Source: CAXTSE01 sp964246985 (GTDB lineage: Bacteria > Actinomycetota > Actinomycetes > Actinomycetales > Microbacteriaceae). Taken from it: 64,000 bases of DNA. The notes beneath the pieces are model-generated. The model was not told the DNA's origin and ran no database searches. It saw only the letters and a program-made list of their open reading frames with translations. This document shows, piece by piece, positions 1-8,733 of this stretch; within the stretch, counting starts at the first letter, position 1; each line of letters begins with the position of its first letter. Where the stretch lies: assembly GCA_964246985.1 (NCBI GenBank), contig CAXTSE010000012.1, positions 1 to 64,000 on the forward strand, written 5' to 3'. Both the position numbers and the translations under genes were made by a program.

Positions 1-551
1 AGGTGCGCAACGGCGACTACCTCATGGAGCAGGGCGCCGCGATCCGCTGCAACACCTCGTCGACGATCGGCTGGAAGATCGACCAGGTGCTCTCGGAGCC
101 CGGCCGACTCGAGCGGATGCAGGCGGCGGCGGCGCGCATCGGCCGCCCCGACGCGGCGGCGGAGGTGCTGGACGCCCTCCTGGAGGGATCGTCGCGTCCG
201 CTGGTGGTCACCCGCGCCGCACAGAAGTCGATCCTCGCGGCGAGCGAGCGCCGCATGATCGCGAGCGAGCTCACTGGCCCGACGTCGCTCGTGCGCCTCG
301 TCGAGCGCGAGTCGGGCAGCACTGTCGCGCTGCTGCAGGCTGAGGAACTCGGCGACCTGCAGAGCAGGTACTCCAGCGCGGGCGTGGGCGACGATCTGCT
401 GCTGCAGCGCGACGAGCTGCGCTCGCCGTTCCGGTGGGAGGCGCGGCGGATGCTGCACAGCGTCCTGCGCGACGACGAGACCCTGCGGGTCGGAATCGAG
501 GCACTCGCGGACAGTCCGCCCGCGCTCATCGCGGAGGCGCACCGGCGCTGA
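1..551 (+). CDS. C-terminal part of a glycosyltransferase resembling MGDG synthase / GT28 (5' end outside window)
   Basis: The reading frame is open from the left edge to a TGA at 549-551, so the true start lies outside the window. The first 60 residues visible resemble the C-terminal lobe of MGDG-synthase/processive diacylglycerol glucosyltransferase proteins: NGDYLMEQGAA, then a lysine-containing helix, then GRLERMQ and IGRPDAA followed by a terminal helix. A further stretch of about 120 residues has no motif I recognise and may be a lineage-specific tail. The next gene is convergent, 22 bp away. The family call rests only on this short end; the enzyme core with the nucleotide-binding site is not visible. 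Confidence 0.5.
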   Translation, partial: VRNGDYLMEQGAAIRCNTSSTIGWKIDQVLSEPGRLERMQAAAARIGRPDAAAEVLDALLEGSSRPLVVTRAAQKSILAASERRMIASELTGPTSLVRLVERESGSTVALLQAEELGDLQSRYSSAGVGDDLLLQRDELRSPFRWEARRMLHSVLRDDETLRVGIEALADSPPALIAEAHRR

Positions 552-573
552 CGCGCACGCGCGCTGACGGGCG

Positions 574-2787
574 CTACCGCACCGGGCGCGCGCCCTCCCA
601 GCTGCTCGGGCTGTGCTGCGCGGCGACGATCGCCCACTCGCCGGGGCGGCGCGACCACTGCCGGGTCGCGGGATCTCTCTGCAGGATCGGCGTGGCATCC
701 AAGGCCACCGTGACCGTCGCCTCGGCGCCCGCCGCAAGCGTCACCTTCTCGAATCCCAGCAGTTGCGCGACGGGACGGTCGAGCGACACGTCGGCGGCGT
801 ACACCTGGACGACGGTGGCCCCCTCGCGGTCGCCGGTGTTGCTCACGAGCACCTGGGCGGTGCCGCCCGCATCGCCGAGGCTGTGATCGATCAGCTCGTG
901 CTCGAATGTCGTGTAGCCGAGTCCGAAGCCGAAGGGGAACGCGGGCGCGCCACCGTCGGCGTCCAGCATCCGCTGTCCCCACCTGTCGTCGTAGACGACC
1001 GACTTGGCCGTGCTGTCGAACGGCGGCAGGTGCGCGAGGTCGGTCGGCAGCACGAACGGCAGCCGCCCGCCCGGCTCGGCGGCGCCGGTGAGCACGTCGG
1101 CGACCGCGTGGCCGCCCTCCATGCCGCCGTACCAGGCGATCATCACCGCCGGCACCTGCTCGCGCCACGATTCGGTGAGGATCGCGCTGCCCCCGACCAG
1201 AACGACGACGGTGCGCGGATTCGCCGCGGCGACCGCGCGGATCAGCTCGACGTCGGCGGGGCGCAGGTCGAGCGAGCTGCGGTCGCCGCCGCGCACGAAC
1301 CGCGACGCGAGGTGGGCGAGCGCGACGATCGGAGCCCGCAGCGGCCCCGAGTCGAACGCCCGGCCGATGATCCCGACCTCGACGCCGCCGGTCACGACCG
1401 ACTCGCCCTCGTCGTGCTGGTCGAGTCCGACCACGACGATCGCGGCGTCCGCCTCGCGGGCCGCATCGGCGGCGGCTCGCGCACTCCGCCCGGATGCGGT
1501 GGTGATCTGGGTGCGCGGCAGCGCCTCGCGCAGACCCTCGAGCGGCGACACCGTCGACGGCGGACGCACACGCGACGAGCCGTGATCCCCGAGGTTCGCC
1601 ATGGTCGCCAGCCGCCCGACCACCGCCAGATGGCGGATGCCGGGGTCGAGCGGCAGCAGAGGCGCCTCGCCCACGGGGTCGTTCTTGAGCAGCACGGCAG
1701 ACTCCACCGCGACGCGGCGGGCGAGCGCGCGGTGCGTCGGCGAGGCGACGACGTCGACGCTCGGCTCGGACTGCTCACGTGTCACGGTGTGCAGGAGGCT
1801 GGTGCGCAGGATGCGTCGCGCCGATTCGACCACCGTGGCGCGGGTGACGGTTCCCGACTCGAGCGCTGCGGGCAGATCGCGCGACCGCAGCAGGCGCAGC
1901 GGCATCTCGATGTCGAGGCCGGCGTTGAGGCTCGCGACCGCGTCGTGCGTGCCGAACACCCAGTCGCTCGTCACGAACCCGGTGAAGCCCCACTCGTCGC
2001 GCAGCACGTCGGTGAGCAGGGGTCCATTGACGTCCATGTACTCGCCGCGCACGCTGTTGTAGGCCGTCATCAGCGAGTCGGCCCCCGCATCCACCACCGC
2101 CTTGAAATGCGGCAGGTACACCTCGTGCAGCGCGTGGTCGTCGACCTGCACGTCGACCTCGAAGCGCTCGTCCTCCATCGAGTTCAGCGCGTAGTGCTTC
2201 ACGCATGCCATCACGTTGACGCGCACGCCCTCGGTCATCGCGGTGCCCATGCGGGCGGTCAGGACAGGGTCCTCGCCGTAGCACTCCTGCGCGCGTCCCC
2301 AGGCGGGGTGGCGCAGCAGATTGATGCAGACGGATGCGGAGTAGTTGGCCTCGCGCGCCCGTGTCTCGAGCCCGATGGCGAGCCCCACCTGCTGCTCGAG
2401 CGCCGGATCCCAGGTCGCCGCGCGCGCCATCGTCACCGGGAACGCTGTGGAGGCTCCGATCACGACACCTCGGGCCCCGTCGCTGAAGCGGATGCCGGGG
2501 ATGCCCAGGCGCGGCACGGCGCCCGCGACGAACGGCCGACGACCCAGCAGGATCGGGATGAACGGGAGCAGGATGCGTGGCGAGTCGCCGTCGAGCAGGC
2601 CGAGGAGCTCGGTGTCGGTGAGCTGGGCGATCAAGCCGTCGGCGGCCGCGTCAGGATCGAGTCGACCGGATCGGGCCGCCTCGACGGCGCCGTCCCACTC
2701 GGTGATGGCGACTCTCCCCATGAGCAGAATTCTGCCGCTCGCGACCGCGGGGGCGAAATCGACGGTCGCCTTCTGGAGGACTCCCAT
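574..2787 (-). CDS. Glycoside hydrolase family 3 beta-glycosidase
   Basis: The protein has 737 residues in the usual GH3 order: an N-terminal TIM barrel (about 70-350) with GIRFSDGARG, the KHYALNS segment and the nucleophile motif TSDW (Asp near residue 275), then the alpha/beta sandwich and a C-terminal fibronectin-III-like domain. GH3 enzymes hydrolyse beta-glucosides, beta-xylosides or related oligosaccharides by a retaining mechanism. No signal peptide is evident, so it is probably cytoplasmic and acts on imported oligosaccharides. The first ATG (2785-2787) has only a weak ribosome site; an ATG at 2719-2721 (residue 23) is a credible alternative. It is divergent from an ArsR regulator 47 bp away. 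The substrate cannot be read from the sequence. Confidence 0.92.
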   Translation of the reverse strand: MGVLQKATVDFAPAVASGRILLMGRVAITEWDGAVEAARSGRLDPDAAADGLIAQLTDTELLGLLDGDSPRILLPFIPILLGRRPFVAGAVPRLGIPGIRFSDGARGVVIGASTAFPVTMARAATWDPALEQQVGLAIGLETRAREANYSASVCINLLRHPAWGRAQECYGEDPVLTARMGTAMTEGVRVNVMACVKHYALNSMEDERFEVDVQVDDHALHEVYLPHFKAVVDAGADSLMTAYNSVRGEYMDVNGPLLTDVLRDEWGFTGFVTSDWVFGTHDAVASLNAGLDIEMPLRLLRSRDLPAALESGTVTRATVVESARRILRTSLLHTVTREQSEPSVDVVASPTHRALARRVAVESAVLLKNDPVGEAPLLPLDPGIRHLAVVGRLATMANLGDHGSSRVRPPSTVSPLEGLREALPRTQITTASGRSARAAADAAREADAAIVVVGLDQHDEGESVVTGGVEVGIIGRAFDSGPLRAPIVALAHLASRFVRGGDRSSLDLRPADVELIRAVAAANPRTVVVLVGGSAILTESWREQVPAVMIAWYGGMEGGHAVADVLTGAAEPGGRLPFVLPTDLAHLPPFDSTAKSVVYDDRWGQRMLDADGGAPAFPFGFGLGYTTFEHELIDHSLGDAGGTAQVLVSNTGDREGATVVQVYAADVSLDRPVAQLLGFEKVTLAAGAEATVTVALDATPILQRDPATRQWSRRPGEWAIVAAQHSPSSWEGARPVR

Positions 2788-2797
2788 TATCTCAGGC

Positions 2798-2829
2798 TTG
2801 ACTTAAATAAGCGTTAGCTGAAATAGTAT
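2798..2829 (+). promoter_or_regulatory. Leaderless promoter and imperfect direct repeat before the ArsR gene
   Basis: A -10-like TAGTAT at 2824-2829 ends 5 nt before the ATG at 2835, the geometry of a leaderless actinobacterial transcript. Two 14-bp copies, TTGACTTAAATAAG (2798-2811) and TTAGCTGAAATAGT (2814-2827), match at 9 positions and sit 16 bp apart. They could be binding sites for the ArsR protein, which would then control itself and perhaps the divergent GH3 gene. The repeat assignment is inference. Confidence 0.5.
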
Positions 2830-2834
2830 GGGCC

Positions 2835-3206
2835 ATGCACGCACTCGACGTCCTCGGAGATCCGGTTCGCCGGCGCATCCTCGAGCTGCTGACGTCCGGC
2901 GAGGTGCCCGCCGGGGAGATCGCTCGGGTCATCGCCGAGGAGTTCGGCATCTCGCAGCCGGCGGTGTCGCAGCATCTACGGGTGCTGCGTGAATCGGGGT
3001 TCACATCGGTGCGCGCCGACGGCACCCGGCGCCTCTACGCGATCGAGCCCGTGCAGCTGCAGGCCGCCGATGAATGGCTCGGGGCCTTCCGCAGGTTCTG
3101 GGAGCCGCGTCTCGACGCACTCGGCACCGAGCTCGCGCGCGGGCGTCGAGCCGCCCGCACCCACGACGCTGCCCGCACCCACGACAAGGAGAACACCGAT
3201 GGTTGA
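2835..3206 (+). CDS. ArsR/SmtB-family winged-helix transcriptional regulator
   Basis: The protein has 123 residues. A winged helix fills residues 1-90: DPVRRRILELL, then the recognition helix in ISQPAVSQHLRVL, then the wing GTRRLYAI. The cysteine metal-binding motif of classical ArsR/SmtB sensors is absent, and the tail is basic. Its stop overlaps the SRPBCC gene by 8 bp (ATGGTTGA). Such ArsR/AHSA1-SRPBCC pairs are common in Actinobacteria, where the regulator is thought to repress its own operon. The ligand is unknown. The start is supported by a leaderless-type -10. Confidence 0.92.
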   Translation: MHALDVLGDPVRRRILELLTSGEVPAGEIARVIAEEFGISQPAVSQHLRVLRESGFTSVRADGTRRLYAIEPVQLQAADEWLGAFRRFWEPRLDALGTELARGRRAARTHDAARTHDKENTDG

Positions 3207-3855
3207 TGTCCAGGCACAGATCGACGCGGTCGAGCGCGGCGTCTCGACGGAGGAGGTGGACGGCGAGCTGACCCGCGTGCAGACGCTCACGCAGACCTAC
3301 CGCGCCGCCATCGCCGACGTGTGGGACGCCACGACGACCGCCGATCGTATCGCCCGCTGGTTCATGCCGGTGAGCGGCGACCTCCGCCTCGGTGGCTCGT
3401 ACCAGCTGGAGGGGAACGCGGGCGGCACGGTCGAGGAGTGCGCACCGCCCCAGGGCGACGAGGCGCACTTCCGCGTGACCTGGGTCTTCGGCGGCGGAGC
3501 CCCGACCTGGCTGACGATCCGGCTGACGGCGCTCGCCGCCGAATCCACCCGGCTCGATCTGATCTTCACCGGACGGGCAGCCGACCTGCCCGCCGAGATG
3601 TGGGATCAGTTCGGCCCCTCAGGCACAGGCATGGGCTGGGATTCGGGGCTGCTCGGCCTCGCTCTCCACCTGACCGGCGGCGACGATGGAGTCTCGCCCG
3701 AGGAGGCCGCCGCGTGGGTCCAGACCGACGAGGGGCGCGCATTCATGCGCGCGTCGGCCGACGCCTGGCGCGACGCGCACGTCGCAGACGGAGGCGACCC
3801 CGAGGTGGCTCAGCGTGCCGCCGACACGACCTACGGGATGTACACCGGCGGGTGA
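3199..3855 (+). CDS. SRPBCC (AHSA1/START-like) domain protein paired with ArsR regulator
   Basis: The protein has 218 residues. An AHSA1-type SRPBCC fold covers about 35-150, with the hallmark TADRIARWFMPVSGDLRLGG and repeated beta strands ending in a long C-terminal helix. These folds bind hydrophobic ligands, and this subgroup has no established reaction. The ATG at 3199 follows AAGGAGA by 7 nt and lies inside the end of the ArsR gene, so translation is probably coupled. I infer that it is the output of the small ArsR operon. The last 60 residues (GVSPEEAAAWVQTDEG region) are helical and extend beyond the minimal fold. Confidence 0.88.
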   Translation: MVDVQAQIDAVERGVSTEEVDGELTRVQTLTQTYRAAIADVWDATTTADRIARWFMPVSGDLRLGGSYQLEGNAGGTVEECAPPQGDEAHFRVTWVFGGGAPTWLTIRLTALAAESTRLDLIFTGRAADLPAEMWDQFGPSGTGMGWDSGLLGLALHLTGGDDGVSPEEAAAWVQTDEGRAFMRASADAWRDAHVADGGDPEVAQRAADTTYGMYTGG

Positions 3856-3937
3856 CCGTCGCCGCCGCATCCGGGTGTCCGCGGTGCATGCGACGATGCG
3901 CACAGCGGGGCTGATCCCCGGCGGGAGGCGCGAGCGC

Positions 3938-5134
3938 ATGCGGGACGAGGCGACCGTGCTGCACGCCGACCTCGACGCGTTCTACGCGTCGGTCGAGCAA
4001 CGCGACGCCCCCCAGCTGCGCGGACGGCCCGTCATCGTCGGCGGGGGAGTGGTGCTCGCCGCCAGCTATGAGGCCAAGGCCCGCGGCGTGCGCACCGCGA
4101 TGGGCGGACGGCAGGCGCGTGACCTGTGCCCGGATGCGGTGGTCGTGCCGCCGCGGATGGACGCGTACGCGGCGGCCAGCCGCGACGTCTTCGCGATCTT
4201 CCGCGATACGACGCCGCTCGTCGAGGGCCTGTCGATCGATGAGGCCTTCCTCGAGGTGGGCGGGCTTCGGCGCATCGCCGGCACGCCCGAGCAGGTCGCG
4301 GTGCGCCTGCGCGAGCGGGTGCGTACCGAGGTCGGGCTGGCGATCTCGGTCGGAATCGCGCGCACCAAGTTCCTCGCGAAGGTCGCGAGCGCGGTGAGCA
4401 AGCCTGACGGGCTGCTGCTCGTCGAGCCGTCGAAGGAGGAGGAGTTCCTCCTTCCCCTGCCGGTCGAGCGGCTCTGGGGCGTCGGGGCGGTCACCGCCGA
4501 GAAGCTGCACCGACTCAACATCCACACCGTCGGGCAGCTCGCCGAGCTCGAGGCCGCGACGGCCGAGCGACTGCTGGGCCGGGCGGCTGGGGCGCACCTG
4601 CACGCGCTGGCGCGACTGCGCGATCCGCGGCCCGTCGACACGACTCGGCGCCGCCGCTCGATCGGGTCTCAGCGGGCTCTCGGTCGTCGCCCGCGCACGC
4701 CCGCCGAGCTCGACGTGATCCTCACGCAGATCATCGACAGACTGGGCGGCCGACTGCGGGAGCACGAGCGGGTGTGCCGCACGGTCGTGCTGCGGCTGCG
4801 CTTCGGCGACTACGTCAAGGTCACGCGGTCGCGCAGCGTCGGGGCCGCCACCGACCGCACCTCGGTGCTGCTCGGGGTGGCACGGGAGCTGCTCGCCGCG
4901 GCGCAGCCCGAGATCGACGAGCGGGGGATCACGCTGATCGGCATCTCGCTGTCGCACCTGGGGCGCACCGACAGCCTCCAGCCCGAGCTGCCGATCGACT
5001 GGGATGAGGGAGCGCGGCTCGACACCGTCCTCGACGCGGTCCGCGACCGGTTCGGGGCGACATCGGTCGCCCGCGCAGCACAGCTCGGGCGCGATCCCGG
5101 ATGGTCGACGCCCGTGCTGCCCGAGCACGAGTGA
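3938..5134 (+). CDS. dinB: DNA polymerase IV (Y-family translesion polymerase)
   Basis: The protein has 398 residues in the Y-family order: palm/fingers with HADLDAFYASVEQ (first catalytic Asp), LSIDEAFLEV (catalytic Asp-Glu), SVGIARTKFLAKVAS, thumb helix-hairpin-helix (RLWGVGAVTAEKLHRLNI) and little finger to about residue 345. It copies damaged templates with low fidelity. I chose the ATG at 3938 because GGGAGG lies about 9 nt upstream and the encoded N terminus begins just before the catalytic strand; the frame is open further upstream but is not Pol IV-like. The C terminus is short and I see no clear beta-clamp peptide. No LexA-like palindrome is obvious upstream. Confidence 0.95.
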   Translation: MRDEATVLHADLDAFYASVEQRDAPQLRGRPVIVGGGVVLAASYEAKARGVRTAMGGRQARDLCPDAVVVPPRMDAYAAASRDVFAIFRDTTPLVEGLSIDEAFLEVGGLRRIAGTPEQVAVRLRERVRTEVGLAISVGIARTKFLAKVASAVSKPDGLLLVEPSKEEEFLLPLPVERLWGVGAVTAEKLHRLNIHTVGQLAELEAATAERLLGRAAGAHLHALARLRDPRPVDTTRRRRSIGSQRALGRRPRTPAELDVILTQIIDRLGGRLREHERVCRTVVLRLRFGDYVKVTRSRSVGAATDRTSVLLGVARELLAAAQPEIDERGITLIGISLSHLGRTDSLQPELPIDWDEGARLDTVLDAVRDRFGATSVARAAQLGRDPGWSTPVLPEHE

Positions 5135-5141
5135 GCGACGA

Positions 5142-5981
5142 TCAGGGCGTGATGCCGACCAGCTCGGCGCTGCGGTTCCACAGCCCGTCGATCAGCGTCC
5201 TGTCGAGAGCCTGCGGATTCACCTTCGCCGTGGGGGTGACCTGGTTGTAGTAGTTGCCCGACCGCCAGGCGACCTCGGGGCTGCCCTCGACGAACCAGGT
5301 GAGGTTCGAGCCGCCCTTCTCCGAGCTGATGAGGAACAGCTTGCGCAGGGGCGACCGGTAGGCGAGGCGCATGATGCTGTTGGACTCCGACGCGAAGTTC
5401 GTTGCGACCGCACCAGGATGGAACGCGACAGTCGAGATGCCGGCGGCGTGGTGGCGGGCGTGCAGGCCGCGGGTGAACAGGATGTTGGCGAGCTTCGCGT
5501 CGCCGTACGCCTTGTTGGCGCTGAACTTGCGGTCGTTGTCGAGGTCGTCGAGGTCGATGTGACCGAAGCGGTTGGCGAGGCTCGAAGTGTTGATCACCGA
5601 CGCCTTCCCTCCCTCTGCGGCCTTCAGCCTGTCGAGCAGCAGGTGGGTGAGCAGGAAGGGCGCGAGGTGGTTGATCTGGAACGTCTTCTCGTGCCCGTCG
5701 ACCGTCTTCGCCGGGTCGCCGAACAGCCCGCCCGCGTTGTTGGCGAGCACGTCCAGCGGTGCGCCGTCGAGCTCGGCCAGCACCTCGTCGGCGAGGCGCC
5801 GCACGTCGTCGAGCTGGGCGAAGTCCGCGATGAACGGCGTCGCACCGGTCGCCTCCGCGACCGCTCGCGTCTTGCCGGCGGATCGGCCGGCGATGAGCAC
5901 CCGGTGGCCGCTCTCGGCGAGCTGGGCGGCCGCGACGGCGCCGATCCCGTCGGAGGCGCCGGTGATCAGGACTGTCTTCAT
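5142..5981 (-). CDS. Short-chain dehydrogenase/reductase (retinol-dehydrogenase-like)
   Basis: The protein has 279 residues. It has the Rossmann motif TGASDGIG (residues 7-14), NNAG near 90, a serine in VINTSS and the catalytic YGDAK (Tyr-x3-Lys). The C-terminal part has the extension typical of the RDH/WW-oxidoreductase branch. It is an NAD(P)-dependent oxidoreductase; the substrate is unknown. The ATG follows GAGGAGA and overlaps the stop of the upstream LysR gene as ATGA, so both are one transcript. That is unusual, because LysR regulators usually lie divergent from their targets. Confidence 0.9.
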   Translation of the reverse strand: MKTVLITGASDGIGAVAAAQLAESGHRVLIAGRSAGKTRAVAEATGATPFIADFAQLDDVRRLADEVLAELDGAPLDVLANNAGGLFGDPAKTVDGHEKTFQINHLAPFLLTHLLLDRLKAAEGGKASVINTSSLANRFGHIDLDDLDNDRKFSANKAYGDAKLANILFTRGLHARHHAAGISTVAFHPGAVATNFASESNSIMRLAYRSPLRKLFLISSEKGGSNLTWFVEGSPEVAWRSGNYYNQVTPTAKVNPQALDRTLIDGLWNRSAELVGITP

Positions 5982-6913
5982 TGCGTCTCCTCGGTTCGCC
6001 TGATGGTAACCCCGGCACGGGTGGCGAAAGCTGTGGCCGTCGACGCGATGGTGCGCTGCATGACGCCCACGGCCGTGGTGGGTGCGACGTCGGATGGGCG
6101 GGCGAGGCTGATCGTGCGCGTCAATGCCGGGCCGTCGAGTCGCACCGATCGGAGGCCCGGTCGATCGATCAGCACCATGGCCGGCACGATCGCGACGCCC
6201 AGGCCGCGCTCGACGAAGCGCAGCACCGCATCCATCTCCGGCCCCTCGAGCACCACCTCGGGCACCAGCCCGGCCGCCCGGAACGCGGCGTCGGTGGCCC
6301 CTCGCAGGTCGTAGCTCGAGCTGAACGCGATCTGCGGCAGCAGCGCGACGACATCGAGAGAGACGGATGCGGCATCGGTGACCGGGGGAGCGGCGGCCGA
6401 CGAGATCACGACCAGCTCCTCGACCAGCAGCGGGGCGACCGTGAACCGCGCGGCGGAGCTGGCATCCGTCGTCGTGATGAGCGCGAGGTCGAGCTCGCCG
6501 TTGGCCAGCTCGTCGAGGAGCCGCTTCGACCCGTGCTCGGAGAGGTGCAGCTCGATCGCGGGGTGCGCGGCGTGGAAGGCGCCGATCACGTCGGTCACGA
6601 GGCTGATGCACAGCGTCGGGGTCGCTCCGAGCCGGACGCGTCCGCGTTGCAGGCCCGCCAGCTCACCGAGCTCGCGACGCACCGACTCGGCGTCCGCGAG
6701 CATCCGCCTGGCCAGCGGCAGCAGCGACTCGCCTGCCGTGGTGAGCGTGCTGCCGTCGCGCGATCGGTGGAAGAGCTCGGCGCCGAGATCGTGCTCGAGC
6801 GACGAGATCTGCCGGCTCAGCGAGGGTTGCGCGAGATGCAGACGCTCGGCGGCCCGCGTGAAGTTGCCGCCCTGAGCGATCTCGACAAACCCGCGCAGCT
6901 GTTCCAGGTTCAT
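5978..6913 (-). CDS. LysR-family transcriptional regulator
   Basis: The protein has 311 residues from the ATG at 6911-6913. An N-terminal winged helix covers 1-60 (NFTRAAERLHLAQPSLSRQI), followed by a linker helix and a two-lobed effector domain (about 90-295). I prefer this start over the ATG two codons upstream because a -10-like TAAGCT lies exactly 6 nt before it and family members usually begin MNLEQLRGF. The gene is divergent from the flavoprotein gene and co-transcribed with the SDR downstream, so both are candidate targets. The inducer is unknown. Confidence 0.92.
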   Translation of the reverse strand: MNLEQLRGFVEIAQGGNFTRAAERLHLAQPSLSRQISSLEHDLGAELFHRSRDGSTLTTAGESLLPLARRMLADAESVRRELGELAGLQRGRVRLGATPTLCISLVTDVIGAFHAAHPAIELHLSEHGSKRLLDELANGELDLALITTTDASSAARFTVAPLLVEELVVISSAAAPPVTDAASVSLDVVALLPQIAFSSSYDLRGATDAAFRAAGLVPEVVLEGPEMDAVLRFVERGLGVAIVPAMVLIDRPGLRSVRLDGPALTRTISLARPSDVAPTTAVGVMQRTIASTATAFATRAGVTIRRTEETQ

Positions 6914-6919
6914 GTCCAT

Positions 6920-6925
6920 AGCTTA
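6920..6925 (-). promoter_or_regulatory. -10 hexamer of leaderless LysR transcript
   Basis: TAAGCT on the minus strand is followed by 6 nt and then the ATG at 6913. This fits a leaderless mRNA and favours the shorter LysR start. Confidence 0.5.
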
Positions 6926-6977
6926 CGAGCATGGCAGCGACGCAATATATGCACTGGAGTAATCGATGTGCCCGACG

Positions 6978-6983
6978 TAGCGT
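6978..6983 (+). promoter_or_regulatory. -10 hexamer of leaderless flavoprotein transcript
   Basis: TAGCGT ends 6 nt before the ATG at 6990. A loose -35 (TGGAGT, 6955-6960) lies 17 bp upstream. The 64 bp between this ATG and the LysR promoter must hold any LysR site; GCAATATATGC (6942-6952) is one short imperfect dyad there. Confidence 0.55.
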
Positions 6984-6989
6984 CGAAGC

Positions 6990-8726
6990 ATGTCCTCGTC
7001 AGAACGCCAGATCTCTACCTCCGTCCTCGTCATCGGCACGGGCGGGTCGGGCCTCCGCGCCGCGATCGAGCTGGCCGAGGCCGGTGTCGACGTCCTCGCC
7101 GTCGGCAAGCGCTCCAAGTCGGACGCGCACACCTCGCTCGCCGCCGGCGGCATCAACGCCGCCCTCGGCACCATGGACGAGGACGACACCTGGCAGCAGC
7201 ACGCCGCCGACACCCTGCAGGAGTCCTACCTGCTCGCCAACCCGCACACGGTGCAGATCGTCACCGAGGGCGCGGCCCAGGGCATCGCCGACCTCGAGCG
7301 CTATGGGATGCCGTTCGCCCGCGAGGCCGACGGCCGCATCTCCCAGCGCTTCTTCGGCGCCCACACCTTCCGCCGCACCGCCTTCGCGGGCGACTACACG
7401 GGTCTCGAGATCCAGCGCACGCTCGTCAACCGCGCCGCGCAGCTCGAGATCCCGATCCTCGACCGCGTGTACATCACGCGCATCCTGGTCAACGAGGACG
7501 GCGCCGTGTTCGGCGCCTACGGCTTCGACCTCGAGACAGGCGAGCGCCAGCTGATCCGCGCCGATGCCGTGATCCTGGCGGCCGGAGGCCACAACCGCAT
7601 CTGGCGGCGCACCTCGTCGCGACGCGACGAGAACACGGGCGACTCGTTCCGCCTCGCGGTCGAGGCAGGTGGGCGCCTGCGCGATCCCGAGCTGGTGCAG
7701 TTCCACCCGAGCGGCATCATCGAGCCCGAGACCGCGGCCGGCACCCTCATCTCGGAGGCGGCGCGCGGCGAGGGCGGGTATCTCCGCAACGGTCTCGGCG
7801 AGCGCTTCATGCACAAGTACGACCCCGAGCGCCTCGAGCTCTCGACGCGCGACCGCGTCGCGCTGGCCTGCTACACCGAGATCGCCGAAGGGCGCGGAAC
7901 CCCGAACGGCGGCGTCTGGCTCGACATCTCGCACCTGCCGCGCGAGACGATCATGACCAAGCTGCCGCGGGTGTACCAGACCATGCTCGAGCTGCAGATG
8001 CTCGACGTGACCACCGATCCGATCGAGATCGCGCCCACGGCGCACTACTCGATGGGTGGCGTGTGGGTGCGCTCCGAGGACCACTCCACCGACGTCCCCG
8101 GCCTCTACGCCATCGGCGAGGCGTCGTCGGGACTCCACGGTGCCAACCGCCTGGGCGGCAACTCGCTCATCGAGCTGCTCGTCTTCGGACGGATCGTCGG
8201 TCAGGCCGCCGCCGCCTACTCGCAGGGGCTCCCCGCGCAGAAGCGGTCGGCCGAGGCGATCGAGGTCGCCCGCACCGAGATCGCGGATCTGCTCGCCGCC
8301 GACGGGGCGGAGAACGTCCGCGCTCTGCAGCGTGCCATCCGCAACACGATGACGGCCTACGCGGGCGTCGTGCGTTCGGAGGAGGGGCTGCTGGCTGGAC
8401 TGCGGGAGCTCGACGCGATCGAGGCCCGCATCGCCTCCATCGGCGTGCACCCCGACATCGCCGGGTACCAGGACCTCGCCCACGCGTTCGACCTGCGCTC
8501 CGCAGCGCTCGCCGCACGCGCGACCCTCGAGGCGGCTCTCGAGCGCCGAGAGACCCGCGGATGCCACAACCGCAGCGACTTCCCCGAGACCGACCCCGAG
8601 CTGCAGGTCAACCTCGTGTGGTCGCCGACCGCCGGCATCACGCGGGAGTCGATCCCCGCGATCCCCGAGCCGATCGCCGCGCTCATGCGCACCGAGGTGA
8701 CGGTGGCGGGCAAGCTGCTCGAGTAG
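6990..8726 (+). CDS. FAD-dependent oxidoreductase of the fumarate reductase/succinate dehydrogenase flavoprotein family
   Basis: The protein has 578 residues. Features in order are an FAD dinucleotide fold (VIGTGGSGLRAAIELAEAG), HTSLAAGGINAAL, FHPSGIIEP, EAARGEGGYLRN, a capping domain, HGANRLGGNSL closing the FAD site, and a C-terminal helical domain. The family includes SdhA/FrdA and L-aspartate oxidase. No iron-sulfur or membrane-anchor subunit and no nadA/nadC genes are adjacent, so it is not obviously part of a respiratory complex or NAD synthesis. The divergent LysR gene suggests substrate-responsive control. It acts in the cytoplasm or at the membrane surface. I leave the substrate open. 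Confidence 0.86.
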   Translation: MSSSERQISTSVLVIGTGGSGLRAAIELAEAGVDVLAVGKRSKSDAHTSLAAGGINAALGTMDEDDTWQQHAADTLQESYLLANPHTVQIVTEGAAQGIADLERYGMPFAREADGRISQRFFGAHTFRRTAFAGDYTGLEIQRTLVNRAAQLEIPILDRVYITRILVNEDGAVFGAYGFDLETGERQLIRADAVILAAGGHNRIWRRTSSRRDENTGDSFRLAVEAGGRLRDPELVQFHPSGIIEPETAAGTLISEAARGEGGYLRNGLGERFMHKYDPERLELSTRDRVALACYTEIAEGRGTPNGGVWLDISHLPRETIMTKLPRVYQTMLELQMLDVTTDPIEIAPTAHYSMGGVWVRSEDHSTDVPGLYAIGEASSGLHGANRLGGNSLIELLVFGRIVGQAAAAYSQGLPAQKRSAEAIEVARTEIADLLAADGAENVRALQRAIRNTMTAYAGVVRSEEGLLAGLRELDAIEARIASIGVHPDIAGYQDLAHAFDLRSAALAARATLEAALERRETRGCHNRSDFPETDPELQVNLVWSPTAGITRESIPAIPEPIAALMRTEVTVAGKLLE

Positions 8727-8733
8727 TCGGGCG

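Noticed and set aside
613..2817. 734-residue plus-strand ORF
   Set aside because: It lies antisense to the GH3 gene, is extremely rich in Arg, Gly and His and has no domain; it is a mirror of a GC-rich gene.
3686..3937. Longer start of DNA polymerase IV
   Set aside because: The upstream part overlaps the SRPBCC gene in another frame and has shadow composition; the ATG at 3938 has a ribosome site and fits the family.
3856..3937. LexA (SOS) box before dinB
   Set aside because: No sequence close to the actinobacterial TCGAAC-N4-GTTCGA pattern is present.
6990..8726. Naming the flavoprotein NadB or SdhA
   Set aside because: Both share the fold, but no nadA/nadC or sdhB/C/D partners are present and I cannot separate the subfamilies by eye.
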